The notes under the pieces: model-generated
Databases searched by the model: none
Seen by the model: only the letters and a program-made list of their open reading frames with translations
What the model was told of the DNA's origin: nothing
Program-made: the position numbers and the translations under genes
NCBI RefSeq assembly: GCF_902459645.1
Contig: NZ_CABPSK010000002.1
Location: 434,001-498,000 of the forward strand
DNA length: 64,000 bases
From: Pandoraea pneumonica
GTDB taxonomy: Bacteria; Pseudomonadota; Gammaproteobacteria; Burkholderiales; Burkholderiaceae
Direction: 5' to 3'
Shown here: positions 44,979 to 53,713 of the stretch, piece after piece
Layout of the letters: every line of letters begins with the position of its first letter
Numbering within the stretch: position 1 is the stretch's first letter

Positions 44979-46553
44979 TTACATCACTTTCGCGCAGCGA
45001 GCATTGGCGGCGCTGCGCCGATAGCTGTCGAACACTTGCGCGACCACACGTACGAGCAAGCGGCCCGCTGGCAGCACACGTATGCCGCGCGCATCGATCG
45101 CGACCAGTCCGTCGGCCGCCAGGTCGGCCAGTTCGCCGAGTTCTGCCGCGAAATAGGCGACGAAATCGATATCGTAGGTCTGCTCGATCGCTTCGAAATC
45201 GAGCGACATGTGACACATCAAACGCGAAATGACCTCGCGCCGAAGCCGGTCGTCGTCGTTCAGGCGCACACCTCGGGTGATGGCGAGGCCGCCCGCATCG
45301 ATAGCTTCGTAATAAGTCTTGAGCGTCTTCGCGTTCTGCGCATAGCTGTCGCCGACCCGGCCGATCGATGACATGCCCACGCCGATGAGATCGCAGTCGC
45401 CCCGCGTGCTGTACCCCTGGAAGTTGCGATGCAGCGTGCCCGCCGCCTGTGCGATGGCGAGCTCGTCGTCGGGGCGAGCGAAGTGATCCATGCCGATGTA
45501 GACGTAACCCGCCGCCGTCAGCCGCGCGATGATCGTCTGTAACAACGCCAGCTTCTCGGGGCCGGCCGGCAGGTCGTCCGGTAGACAGCGCTGCATCTTG
45601 AATTGCTGTGGCAGATGCGCGTAGCTAAACACCGACAACCGCTCCGGCGACATCTCGATGACGGCGTCGAGCGTCTTCGAGAACGACTCCACGGTCTGAT
45701 GCGGTAAGCCGTAAATGAGATCGAAATTGACCGAGCGAATGCCGCAGCCGCGCGCCGCGTCGAGTGCCGCTTCGACCAACGCGCGCGGTTGCACGCGATG
45801 AATCGCCTGTTGCACGCGCGGATCGAAATCTTGAACGCCGATCGAGAGGCGATTGAAACCGAGCGAGCGCAAGGCGCGAATCGATGCCGGTCCGGCGCTG
45901 CGTGGATCGATTTCGATGGCGTATTCTGCGCTGTCGTCGGGGGCCAGCACGAAGTGACGGCTGATGGTGTCGACCAGTGAAGCGATCTGTTCCAGTGAGA
46001 GAAACGTGGGCGTGCCGCCACCCCAGTGCATTTGCGCGAGCGAGCGTCCAGCGCCGAGCAACGACGCTTGGCGAGCAATTTCCGCGTGCAAGCGCTCGAC
46101 GTACGCGTCGGCATGCGCCCGGTTGTTGGTGACGACCTTCGTGCAGGCGCAGTAGAAGCACACGGTGTCGCAGAACGGAACGTGCACGTAAAGCGAGAGC
46201 GGCTTGCCCGACCGTTTGGACTGGGCCGCCGCCCGCGCGTAATCGCTTGCACCGAAGTCTTCGTGAAATTGCAGCGCGGTCGGGTACGACGTGTAGCGCG
46301 GCCCGTTGATGTCGTAGCGGCTGAGCAACTGCGCGTCGAAACGCGGGGTCGCGGTCGCTGCGCTAGAAGACGGCGACTGAACCGACGAGAGCGACGCGGG
46401 GGGCGCGACGATTGACGTCGTGACCGATGACGCGTTCGATGCATTCGATGCGCGAGAGGCGCAGGACGGGCAGGTGCCCTGACATTTGCGTTGTTCGGTA
46501 CTTTTTGGGGCGCCCTCGACGTCGAGCGCCGGTAACGGATGCGAGGGGTGCAT
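44979..46553 (-). CDS. hemN: Oxygen-independent coproporphyrinogen III oxidase
   Basis: The 524-residue radical-SAM enzyme converts coproporphyrinogen III to protoporphyrinogen IX without oxygen in haem synthesis. The iron-sulfur motif CX3CX2C is CDTVCFYC (Cys near 128, 132, 135). DINGPRYTSYPTALQFHEDF and HWGGGTPTFLSLEQI confirm true HemN rather than HemW. Typical HemN is about 455-460 residues; here about 70 residues precede the core, Ser/Ala-rich and with a second CX3CX2C (CQGTCPSC, 24-31). No other Met allows a shorter start. An FNR-like site lies about 60 bp upstream and explains likely anaerobic induction. Confidence 0.93.
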   Translation of the reverse strand: MHPSHPLPALDVEGAPKSTEQRKCQGTCPSCASRASNASNASSVTTSIVAPPASLSSVQSPSSSAATATPRFDAQLLSRYDINGPRYTSYPTALQFHEDFGASDYARAAAQSKRSGKPLSLYVHVPFCDTVCFYCACTKVVTNNRAHADAYVERLHAEIARQASLLGAGRSLAQMHWGGGTPTFLSLEQIASLVDTISRHFVLAPDDSAEYAIEIDPRSAGPASIRALRSLGFNRLSIGVQDFDPRVQQAIHRVQPRALVEAALDAARGCGIRSVNFDLIYGLPHQTVESFSKTLDAVIEMSPERLSVFSYAHLPQQFKMQRCLPDDLPAGPEKLALLQTIIARLTAAGYVYIGMDHFARPDDELAIAQAAGTLHRNFQGYSTRGDCDLIGVGMSSIGRVGDSYAQNAKTLKTYYEAIDAGGLAITRGVRLNDDDRLRREVISRLMCHMSLDFEAIEQTYDIDFVAYFAAELGELADLAADGLVAIDARGIRVLPAGRLLVRVVAQVFDSYRRSAANARCAKVM

Positions 46554-47019
46554 GACGAAGCCTGAAACGAGAGTAATGCCCCACTCTAGTCACGCGCCCA
46601 CCGTCAGGCCGTGACCTGCGTCAAGCCGTGCGCTCAAGCCCGGAAATTGCGACATTTGGTCGCATCGGGCCGTTTTTTCGACGGATGAGGGGATTGGCGC
46701 GCTATGGCGGCGATGTTTTCGCGCGCATTCCTGCGCGAACCGCACGCCTGATGTGCAGCGAAATCATTGTCACGTCGGGCAAATTTTGGCGGCGTACGGT
46801 AAGCTAGCGCCTTATCGAAGTCCCCGCCGCGTCGACGGCCCTGGCGGCACGTACGCGGCCCACCCCGGAAGGTTCCGGGGCGGCGGGTCTGCCGGTGCCC
46901 CGACGAGCCGTAGCGGCCCGCTACCCCTTGGGTGCCGGGCATTGCAGGTTCGCCCCATGCTCGCAGGTGCGCAATGCATCTTCGCCGGAACGACGCGGCA
47001 CATCACGATTGGAAACAAC
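46554..47019. other. Divergent gap between hemN and LysR gene
   Basis: These 466 bases hold the FNR-like site and the promoters of both genes. A long in-frame extension of the LysR gene exists here, but lacks start signals and is not called. Confidence 0.5.
46611..46624 (-). promoter_or_regulatory. FNR/Anr-like site upstream of hemN
   Basis: TTGAC-GCAG-GTCAC (minus strand) matches nine of the ten arm bases of the TTGAC-N4-GTCAA dyad used by FNR-type regulators. It is centred about 65 bp before the hemN start, in the right place for anaerobic activation. Confidence 0.6.
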
Positions 47020-47988
47020 ATGGACCGTCTGCAATCGATGCGCGTTTTCGTCAAAGTCGCCGATAACGGGAGTTTTGCCCGCACGGCCGCTCAGATGGAT
47101 CTGTCCGCCGCTGTGGTGACCCGCCACGTCGCAGAACTGGAATCGCACCTCGGCGTTCGCTTGCTCAACCGCACCACTCGCAGCCTGTCGCTCACCGGCG
47201 CGGGGCAGGTGTATCTCGAACGCTGCCGGCAGATCATCGACGAAGTCGACGAAGCCGATGCCCTGATCTCGAGCGCGTCGCGCGATCCGAAGGGCACGCT
47301 GAAGGTGGTGGCGCCAGTGTCGTTCGGTTTGCGCAATTTGGCGCCGCTTATCAAGAAGTATCAGGAAATGCACCCCAAGGTCGTGGTCGACCTCACGCTG
47401 ACCGATCGCGCGATCGATTTGGTCGAAGAAGGTTACGACTGCGGCATCTTGCTGACGCGCATGATTAACAGCGAAAGCCTGATTTCGCGGGTACTCGCCG
47501 AGACGCGCGTGATGCTGTGCGCCTCGCCGGCGTATATCGCGGAACACGGTGAGCCGGTGACCCCGCAGGAACTGAGCGAACACGGCGTGCTGGGCCTGCC
47601 CAACGACTTCTGGAGCGACGACCGCGTGTTCTCCGGCCCGGAAGGCGAAGTGCGCGTGCGGGTACAGAACAAGTTCATCTGTAACAACACGGCGCTGCTG
47701 CGTCAGTCGGTGCTGCTGGGGCACGGCATTGCGTTCTTGCCGTCGTACCTCGTTGGCAACGACGTGCGCGACGGCGATCTGGTCGCGCTGCTGCGCAACT
47801 TCACGCAAACGCCGATCGACGTTTCGCTCGTGTACCCGAGCCGCAAGTATCTGTCGGCCAAGACGCGCGGCTTTATCGACCTGACGGTCGAGTACTTCCG
47901 CCAGAACGAAGGCATTTCGGCCGCCGAGCGCTGGGTGCCGCCGAAGCTGCCGTCGCCGACCACGCCGAACGCCGAAATCCCGGTGTAA
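47020..47988 (+). CDS. LysR-family transcriptional regulator
   Basis: The 322-residue protein has an N-terminal HTH (MDRLQSMRVFVKVADNGSFA, LSAAVVTRHVAELESHLG) and a LysR substrate-binding domain (GTLKVVAPVSFGLRNLAPLI). It resembles the large group of LysR regulators near AaeR/DmlR. The ATG at 47020 starts the HTH directly. No likely target gene is adjacent, since it is flanked by hemN and topB, both on the other strand. A bidirectional terminator follows. Confidence 0.9.
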   Translation: MDRLQSMRVFVKVADNGSFARTAAQMDLSAAVVTRHVAELESHLGVRLLNRTTRSLSLTGAGQVYLERCRQIIDEVDEADALISSASRDPKGTLKVVAPVSFGLRNLAPLIKKYQEMHPKVVVDLTLTDRAIDLVEEGYDCGILLTRMINSESLISRVLAETRVMLCASPAYIAEHGEPVTPQELSEHGVLGLPNDFWSDDRVFSGPEGEVRVRVQNKFICNNTALLRQSVLLGHGIAFLPSYLVGNDVRDGDLVALLRNFTQTPIDVSLVYPSRKYLSAKTRGFIDLTVEYFRQNEGISAAERWVPPKLPSPTTPNAEIPV

Positions 47989-48053
47989 CGACGCCGCGCA
48001 CGCCCGGCTGTCCCCGATATGCCGCGGGCAGTGCGTTTCAGCACCCGAAAAGC

Positions 48054-48088
48054 AAAACGGCCACTCCCGCGAGGAAGTGGCCGTTTTT
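48054..48088. terminator. Bidirectional terminator between the LysR gene and topB
   Basis: A 9-bp stem ACGGCCACT / AGTGGCCGT, 10-nt loop, A-run on the left and T5 on the right. It serves the two convergent genes. Confidence 0.88.
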
Positions 48089-48126
48089 CATTGACCCCGT
48101 GGGGTCAGTGAACGAACAACGGGCAA

Positions 48127-50829
48127 TCAGAACGGCGGATCGTCGTCTTCGAAGCCGTTGTCAGCGGCAGCCGATTTGGCCGTCGCGGTCGTCGACTTGG
48201 CGGCAACTTTCTTTGCCGGGGCTTTCTTGGCAGCCGCCTTCTTGGCCGGTGCCTTCGCGGCGGCGGTCTTGCGTGCCGGTGCGGCAGCCTTCTCGTCACC
48301 CGCGTCGCCTTCGGCATCGCCCGCCTTGGCCGCCGTCTTCTTCGGTGCCTTGGCTTCGAATTCAAAGCCGATCTTGCCGTCCTTCTGCTGGGCCAGATAC
48401 GCCTTGAAGTTGCGGCCCGTGCGCGACGACTTGAAGTTCGTCAGCAGGTCGGTCTTGCCTTCGGTGAGCAGCTTGTGAATCTGCTCGCGCGAAATTTCCT
48501 GCTGCAAGATCACCTTGCCCGACGTGAAGTCGCACGACTTCGGGTTGGCCACCGCGTTTTCGCACACATAACGCATGCCGTGCTCGAACACGCGGCCGCC
48601 GCACTTCGGGCACTTGCCCACCGGCTCCTGACCCGTGAAGTCCGGCGCTTCGCCGTCTTCGTCGCCATTGTCCTGACCGAAATCGAACTCGAGCTTGTAG
48701 CCCATTTCGTCGTCGGGCGAGAGCTTGAGGATCGCCGAGAACGGACGGCCCATCTTGCTGCGGAAACCCGAGAGCGGCCCGATCGTCTTGTTCTTGAGCA
48801 GCTCTTCGACTTCCGGAATCTCGAACTGGCGTCCGCCCGGAATCTTCGAGATCGAGAAGCTGCAATTCGTACAAGCGAAGCGGCGGTAGTTCTCTTTGAC
48901 CACGCCGCCGCAGTGCGGGCAGGGCGTGGTGAGCGTCGCGTAGTCGCCGGGGATCGTGTCCGAGTCGTATTCTTTGGCGCGCTTGACGATGGTCTGCGTC
49001 ATTTGCGCGATTTCGTGCATGAACTCGTCACGCTTCAGGCCGCCGCGCTCGATTTGCGAGAGCTTGGCTTCCCATTCGCCGGTGAGTTCCGGCAGCGTCA
49101 GTTCGTCCACGCCGAGCCCGCGCAACAGCGTCATCAACTGGAAGGCCTTGGCGGTCGGATGCAACTCGCGGCCTTCGCGCACGAGATACTTTTCCGTGAG
49201 CAAGCCTTCGATGATGGCCGCGCGCGTTGCTGGCGTACCAAGACCCTTGCCAGCCATCGCCTCGCGCAGTTCACCGTCTTCGACGAGCTTGCCCGCGCCT
49301 TCCATCGCCGAGAGCAACGTGGCTTCGCTGTAGCGTGCAGGCGGCTTCGTTTGCAGACCCACAGCTTCGACTTTGTCGACGCCGACCTTCTCGTCCTTGG
49401 CGACCGGCACGAGCGTCGGGGCGTCTTCCTTGCCGTCTTTGCTGTCCTTCGCGTCGCTGGCCGATTCCTTGCCGTAGATGGCGAGCCAGCCCGCTTGCGT
49501 GAGCACCTTACCTTCGGTCTTGAAGTGATGACCGACCACTTCCGTGATGCGGGTGGTGACTTGGTACTCGGCAGCGGGGAAGAACACGGCCAGGAAGCGC
49601 TTGACCACGAGGTCGTACAGCTTCTGCTCCGGCTCGGAGAGGTTCTTCGGCGCTTGCAGCGTCGGGATGATAGCGAAGTGATCGCTGATCTTGCTGTTAT
49701 CGAAGATCCGCTTGTTCGGCTTGACCCAGTCCTTGGCCAACACTTGGTTGGCGAACTGGTGATAGTTATTGCTCTCTTTGAGCACCGCCATCGTTTCTTT
49801 GACGGTCTCGAGATAGTCTTCCGGCAGCGCGCGCGCGTCGGTACGCGGGTACGTCAGCACCTTGTGCTTTTCGTACAGCGCCTGCGCCAGACCAAGCGTG
49901 TTCTTCGCCGAGAAGCCGAACCGGCCGTTGGCCTCACGTTGCAGGCTCGTCAAGTCGAACAGGGCCGGCGAGAGCTGCGAGGTCGGTTTCGATTCTTCGG
50001 TCACCGTGCCGTGCTTGCCGCGCGTGGCCGCCACGACCGATTCGGCCGCCGCGACGCTCCACAGGCGCGAGTCGCGCTGCTCCGGATCGAATTCGTTGCG
50101 CTTGAACTTCGGATCGAACCAGCGGCCTTCGTAGAAACCGGCCGCACAGACGAACTCGGCGCGCACTTCCCAATAGTCGCGGGAGACGAACTTGCGAATC
50201 TTCTCTTCGCGCTCGACCACGATCGACAGCGTGGGGGTTTGCACCCGGCCGACCGTCGTCAGGAAGAAGCCGCCGCCCTTGCTGTTGAAGGCGGTCATGG
50301 CACGCGTGCCGTTGATGCCGACCAGCCAGTCGGCTTCGGCGCGGCTGCGCGCGGCATCGGCCAGCGGCAACATGTCGTTGTCGCTGCGCAGACGCTTGAA
50401 GCCGTCGCGAATCGACTGCGGCGTCATCGATTGCAGCCACAGACGCTGCACCGGCTGCTTCGCCTTCGCATGCTGGGCAATCAGACGGAAAATCAGTTCC
50501 CCTTCGCGCCCCGCGTCACAGGCATTGATCAGCACGTCGATATCTTTGCGCTTGATCAGCTTGGTGAGCACCTTCAGGCGCGATTCACTCTTGGCGATCG
50601 GCTTGAGGTCGAAATGGGGGGGAATTACGGGAAGGTTGGCGAAGCTCCACTTGCCGCGTTTGACTTCATAGTCTTCCGGCGCGCCGATTTCGACGAGGTG
50701 GCCAACCGCCGACGAGACGACGTAATCGTCGTTCTCGAAGTACTCGTCATGCTTGGTAAAGCCGCCCAGCGCCCGCGCGATGTCATTCGCGACAGACGGT
50801 TTCTCGGCAATGATCAGAGCTTTTGACAT
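48127..50829 (-). CDS. topB: DNA topoisomerase III with H1-like tail and acidic C-terminal tip
   Basis: The 900-residue type IA topoisomerase decatenates and resolves DNA intermediates through a Tyr-DNA link. It has a Toprim domain (KALIIAEKPSVANDIARALG; INACDAGREGELIFR), catalytic Tyr near 327 in LTYPRTDARALP, and GRVQTPTLSIVVE. Zinc-finger modules follow (CPHCGG...CTNC; CPKCGG). The last ~75 residues are a Lys/Ala/Pro-rich segment (RKTAAAKAPAKKAAAKKAPA) ending in FEDDDPPF, close to the C-terminal tip of single-strand DNA-binding protein. An ATG at 50868 is possible, but the ATG at 50829 directly precedes the Toprim domain. Confidence 0.94.
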   Translation of the reverse strand: MSKALIIAEKPSVANDIARALGGFTKHDEYFENDDYVVSSAVGHLVEIGAPEDYEVKRGKWSFANLPVIPPHFDLKPIAKSESRLKVLTKLIKRKDIDVLINACDAGREGELIFRLIAQHAKAKQPVQRLWLQSMTPQSIRDGFKRLRSDNDMLPLADAARSRAEADWLVGINGTRAMTAFNSKGGGFFLTTVGRVQTPTLSIVVEREEKIRKFVSRDYWEVRAEFVCAAGFYEGRWFDPKFKRNEFDPEQRDSRLWSVAAAESVVAATRGKHGTVTEESKPTSQLSPALFDLTSLQREANGRFGFSAKNTLGLAQALYEKHKVLTYPRTDARALPEDYLETVKETMAVLKESNNYHQFANQVLAKDWVKPNKRIFDNSKISDHFAIIPTLQAPKNLSEPEQKLYDLVVKRFLAVFFPAAEYQVTTRITEVVGHHFKTEGKVLTQAGWLAIYGKESASDAKDSKDGKEDAPTLVPVAKDEKVGVDKVEAVGLQTKPPARYSEATLLSAMEGAGKLVEDGELREAMAGKGLGTPATRAAIIEGLLTEKYLVREGRELHPTAKAFQLMTLLRGLGVDELTLPELTGEWEAKLSQIERGGLKRDEFMHEIAQMTQTIVKRAKEYDSDTIPGDYATLTTPCPHCGGVVKENYRRFACTNCSFSISKIPGGRQFEIPEVEELLKNKTIGPLSGFRSKMGRPFSAILKLSPDDEMGYKLEFDFGQDNGDEDGEAPDFTGQEPVGKCPKCGGRVFEHGMRYVCENAVANPKSCDFTSGKVILQQEISREQIHKLLTEGKTDLLTNFKSSRTGRNFKAYLAQQKDGKIGFEFEAKAPKKTAAKAGDAEGDAGDEKAAAPARKTAAAKAPAKKAAAKKAPAKKVAAKSTTATAKSAAADNGFEDDDPPF

Positions 50830-51003
50830 GACGTTAGGTAATGTTGAGGGGGTGTCGCCAGGCGGCATTCGTTGGCTTTATAACATATAGCGAATCCGGC
50901 GTTGCCGTCGGATCGGGCACAAGGCGGCCCCAAAAGCGGCACATCATAAGCGCGTCGCAGGCCGGGGGCAAGGCCGCCAGTACCCGCAGAGCGTGCGCGC
51001 ACG

Positions 51004-51390
51004 TCAGCCAAGCAGATGGGCGCGTAGTGCAGGCGCTGCCACGCGGGTGTCGCCCAGCACGCCGGTGTCGAGCATGCGCTCGAGAATGCCGATGGCCGGC
51101 AGCAGGGGGCCGAAAAAGCGGGCTTCGTCGCCGGTTTGCTGCGCGTCTTGCACGAGAAGGGTCGGAAAGTTCTCGATGTCGTGGTCGTCCAGCCAGTCGG
51201 CATGCGTCTCGATGTCCACCCAGACGAAACACAAATGCGGATGGCTCGCCGCCAACTGCTCGAAGGCCTCGCGGTATTCGCGACACGTGCCGCACCACGC
51301 CGCGCACAGGCAAGCCACCAGCCGCGTGCCGCCGTCGGCCAGCGCCGCGGCAAGGGTGGAACGATCGGCGACAGGGTCGAGAACAGGCAT
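51004..51390 (-). CDS. Thioredoxin-family protein
   Basis: The 128-residue protein has a thioredoxin fold with the active site WCGTCREY (CxxC motif is CGTC) after LVACLCAAW, and the cis-Pro in NFPTLLVQDAQQ. No export signal is visible, so it is likely cytoplasmic. Active-site spacing is right for disulfide exchange. It is on the same strand as, and downstream of, dprA (37-bp gap), and upstream of topB in the same direction. Confidence 0.85.
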   Translation of the reverse strand: MPVLDPVADRSTLAAALADGGTRLVACLCAAWCGTCREYREAFEQLAASHPHLCFVWVDIETHADWLDDHDIENFPTLLVQDAQQTGDEARFFGPLLPAIGILERMLDTGVLGDTRVAAPALRAHLLG

Positions 51391-51427
51391 GTTGTTGGGC
51401 TATCTGGGGTGTCTGGGGGTGTTGTCG

Positions 51428-52801
51428 TCACGCGCGGGTCGGATGCGTCAAACGGACAAAGCACGCGCCCGGTGCCCGGGCGATCCAGCCGTCGAGTTCG
51501 AGCACGCTCAGGTGCTGGAGGACCGTGACGATGTTCAGCCCGGTGCGCACACAAAGCGTGTCCGCGCTCGACGGATCATAACCCAGCGCCTCCAGAATCG
51601 CTGCGGCGGGCGGCGCCAAGTCGGCTGGGCATGCTGGCGCGTCTGACCCGGCGGCTGTGACGGTGCGGTGCGGGACGCGACGCGCCACTTCGGCTTCGCC
51701 CGGGCCATCGATCGGCGACGGGCCGGTCATGTTCCCGGATGATTGATTAGCGGCATTCCTTGGCACCGTCTTCGGTGCTTGGCGTGTCGTAGCTCCCGTC
51801 GCGTTCCCCGTGTTCTGCACATTTCCCATCAAGCCGAGCGCTTCGAGCACGTCGTCCGGCGAGGTGACGAGCGTCGCGCCATCTCGAATGAGCGCGTGAC
51901 ACCCGGCGCTTTGCTGCGCGTGGATCGAGCCGGGCACGGCGAGGACATCGCGGCCCAGCTCGCCCGCCAGCCGGGCGGTGATGAGCGACCCCGACTTTGT
52001 CGCCGCCTCGACGACGAGGGTGCACCGCGCGAGCGCCGCGATCAGCCGGTTACGTTGCGGGAAATGCGCGGGCCGTGGCGGCGTGCCGACGTGAAAGGCC
52101 GAGATGACAAGGCCGCTGGCGGCGCTTGCGATACGTTCGGCCAATGCACGGTGGCGTGACGGATAAACGAGATCCGGACCCGTGCCGATGACGGCGCACG
52201 TTCCACCGGGCGTATCGAGCGCCCCCTCGTGGGCCAGCCCGTCGATACCTGCGGCAAGGCCTGACACAACGGTGACGCCAGCTTCGCCTAGCCGCCGCGC
52301 GAAGTGCCGGGCATTCTCTCGCCCTTGCGGCGTCGCGAGACGGCTGCCGACGATGGCTACCGACGCCGACCCGGCGCGATTCGGAAGCCCGACGTCACCA
52401 CGGCAATAAAGTAGGGGCGGCGCGTCGCCCAGATCGAGCAAGGCGCGTGGATAGGCCGACTCGGCCAGCGTCAGCACGGCGCACCCGGGTTGCGCCGCCC
52501 AGTCGAGCGTGCGTGCGCTCAGGTCGGCCAATGCCGCCGAGGGGCGTGCCAGCAGGCGGGCGACGACTTCGTGCGAGACGACGCTGGCGAGTCGGGCCGG
52601 GTCCGTACGGAAGATGACCGCAGGCAGCCCAAACGCCGCCAACAAGCGCCGCACGGCGGCGGGGGGTACGCCGGGGGCGGCGCACAGCCGCAGCCATGCC
52701 TTGATATCTTCCGCGTCTGCCCCGACCTGAGAACTCTCGAAAGCAGCGTCCGCTGTGTGAGCGCAGCCCTCTCGTTTCACCCGAGCATCGGCGGCAGACA
52801 T
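51428..52801 (-). CDS. dprA: DNA-processing protein DprA
   Basis: This ~457-residue protein loads RecA onto incoming single-stranded DNA during transformation. The extended Rossmann domain is obvious: SVAIVGSRLATPQGRENARH, VVSGLAAGIDGLAHEGAL and VEAATKSGSLITARLAGELG. An N-terminal helical domain (AWLRLCAAPGVPPAAVRRLL) and a C-terminal winged-helix domain (ILEALGYDPSSADTLCVRTG) complete it. In-frame ATGs at 52885, 52957 and 52993 could extend the N-terminus; I use 52801 because the conserved domain begins shortly after it. It is divergent from def. Confidence 0.92.
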   Translation of the reverse strand: MSAADARVKREGCAHTADAAFESSQVGADAEDIKAWLRLCAAPGVPPAAVRRLLAAFGLPAVIFRTDPARLASVVSHEVVARLLARPSAALADLSARTLDWAAQPGCAVLTLAESAYPRALLDLGDAPPLLYCRGDVGLPNRAGSASVAIVGSRLATPQGRENARHFARRLGEAGVTVVSGLAAGIDGLAHEGALDTPGGTCAVIGTGPDLVYPSRHRALAERIASAASGLVISAFHVGTPPRPAHFPQRNRLIAALARCTLVVEAATKSGSLITARLAGELGRDVLAVPGSIHAQQSAGCHALIRDGATLVTSPDDVLEALGLMGNVQNTGNATGATTRQAPKTVPRNAANQSSGNMTGPSPIDGPGEAEVARRVPHRTVTAAGSDAPACPADLAPPAAAILEALGYDPSSADTLCVRTGLNIVTVLQHLSVLELDGWIARAPGACFVRLTHPTRA

Positions 52802-53016
52802 TTCGCGCCGAGGCCCGTCTGGCACGCAAAGCGCGGTGCCGCCCGTCAGCGGCGGGAGGGGCGCTGTGATAAAATTTTTCATCATCCGGTAAGCATTGAC
52901 CGGGGGGCCAAGGCTGGCGAAGCTTGCGGCGCGTGTGTCGCGACGCGTTTTCGCCATCGCACGATTGTGAGTTGGCGTGTGCCCCGATGGCAATGCGGCG
53001 ATATCCCGTTTTCACC

Positions 53017-53520
53017 ATGGCATTACTGAACATTCTTCAATACCCCGATCCGCGTCTGCATAAAGTGGCCAAACCCGTGGCCCAAGTGGACGACCGCATC
53101 CGTCAACTCGTCAAAGACATGGCCGAGACCATGTACGACGCCCCCGGCATCGGCCTCGCGGCCACGCAGATCGACGTTCACGAGCAAGTCATCGTGATGG
53201 ATCTGTCCGAGACGCGTGACGAACTTCGCGTGTTCATCAACCCGCAGATCGTGTGGCGAAGCGACGAGCAGAAAGTCTACGAAGAAGGCTGCCTGTCGGT
53301 GCCTGGCATCTATGACGAAGTCGAGCGGGCCGACCGCGTGCGCGTGCGTGCACTGGACGAGAACGGCGAGAAGTTCGAACTCGACGCCGATGGCCTGCTC
53401 GCCGTGTGCATTCAACACGAGATGGATCACCTCAAGGGCAAGGTATTCGTCGAATATCTCTCGCCCCTCAAGCGCAACCGCATCAAGCAGAAGATGAAGA
53501 AGCAGGTCGAGCGCGCGTAA
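53017..53520 (+). CDS. def: Peptide deformylase
   Basis: The 167-residue enzyme removes the formyl group from nascent peptides. All three motifs are present: [15 protein letters not shown] with its Cys ligand, and QHEMDHL with the two His ligands and catalytic Glu. Start at 53017 gives the standard [14 protein letters not shown] opening; the upstream extension is not supported. It precedes the fmt gene by way of a membrane glycosyltransferase and is divergent from dprA, a common order in the order. Confidence 0.95.
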   Translation: MALLNILQYPDPRLHKVAKPVAQVDDRIRQLVKDMAETMYDAPGIGLAATQIDVHEQVIVMDLSETRDELRVFINPQIVWRSDEQKVYEEGCLSVPGIYDEVERADRVRVRALDENGEKFELDADGLLAVCIQHEMDHLKGKVFVEYLSPLKRNRIKQKMKKQVERA

Positions 53521-53551
53521 TCCCGGCGGGCCGTTCTGGCCCAGCGCCACG

Positions 53552-53584
53552 GGTGGATCCTCCTCGATTTCCGAGGTATCCACC
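53552..53584 (+). repeat. Hairpin after def
   Basis: An inverted repeat, outer arms GGTGGAT / ATCCACC and inner CCTCG / CGAGG, lies 30 bp after the def stop. No T-run follows. It may be a weak terminator or mRNA-stabilising element. Confidence 0.55.
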
Positions 53585-53713
53585 GCTAGGGGCGAACCAC
53601 GAAAGTCATCTATACTTGCACCGATTTTTGAGCCAGCCTTGGCTCGAAACCCCGCTGCGACGGGACGTCTACGGGACGTTCACCGTCGGGCGCAACCCGA
53701 TCGGTTTCTCTGG

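Noticed and set aside
48475-50826. Long open frame of more than 780 codons antisense to topB
   Set aside because: Same GC3 effect; topB on the other strand has full domain support.
53528-53542. GGGCC/GGCCC hairpin right after def as terminator
   Set aside because: Stem only 5 bp and no T-run.
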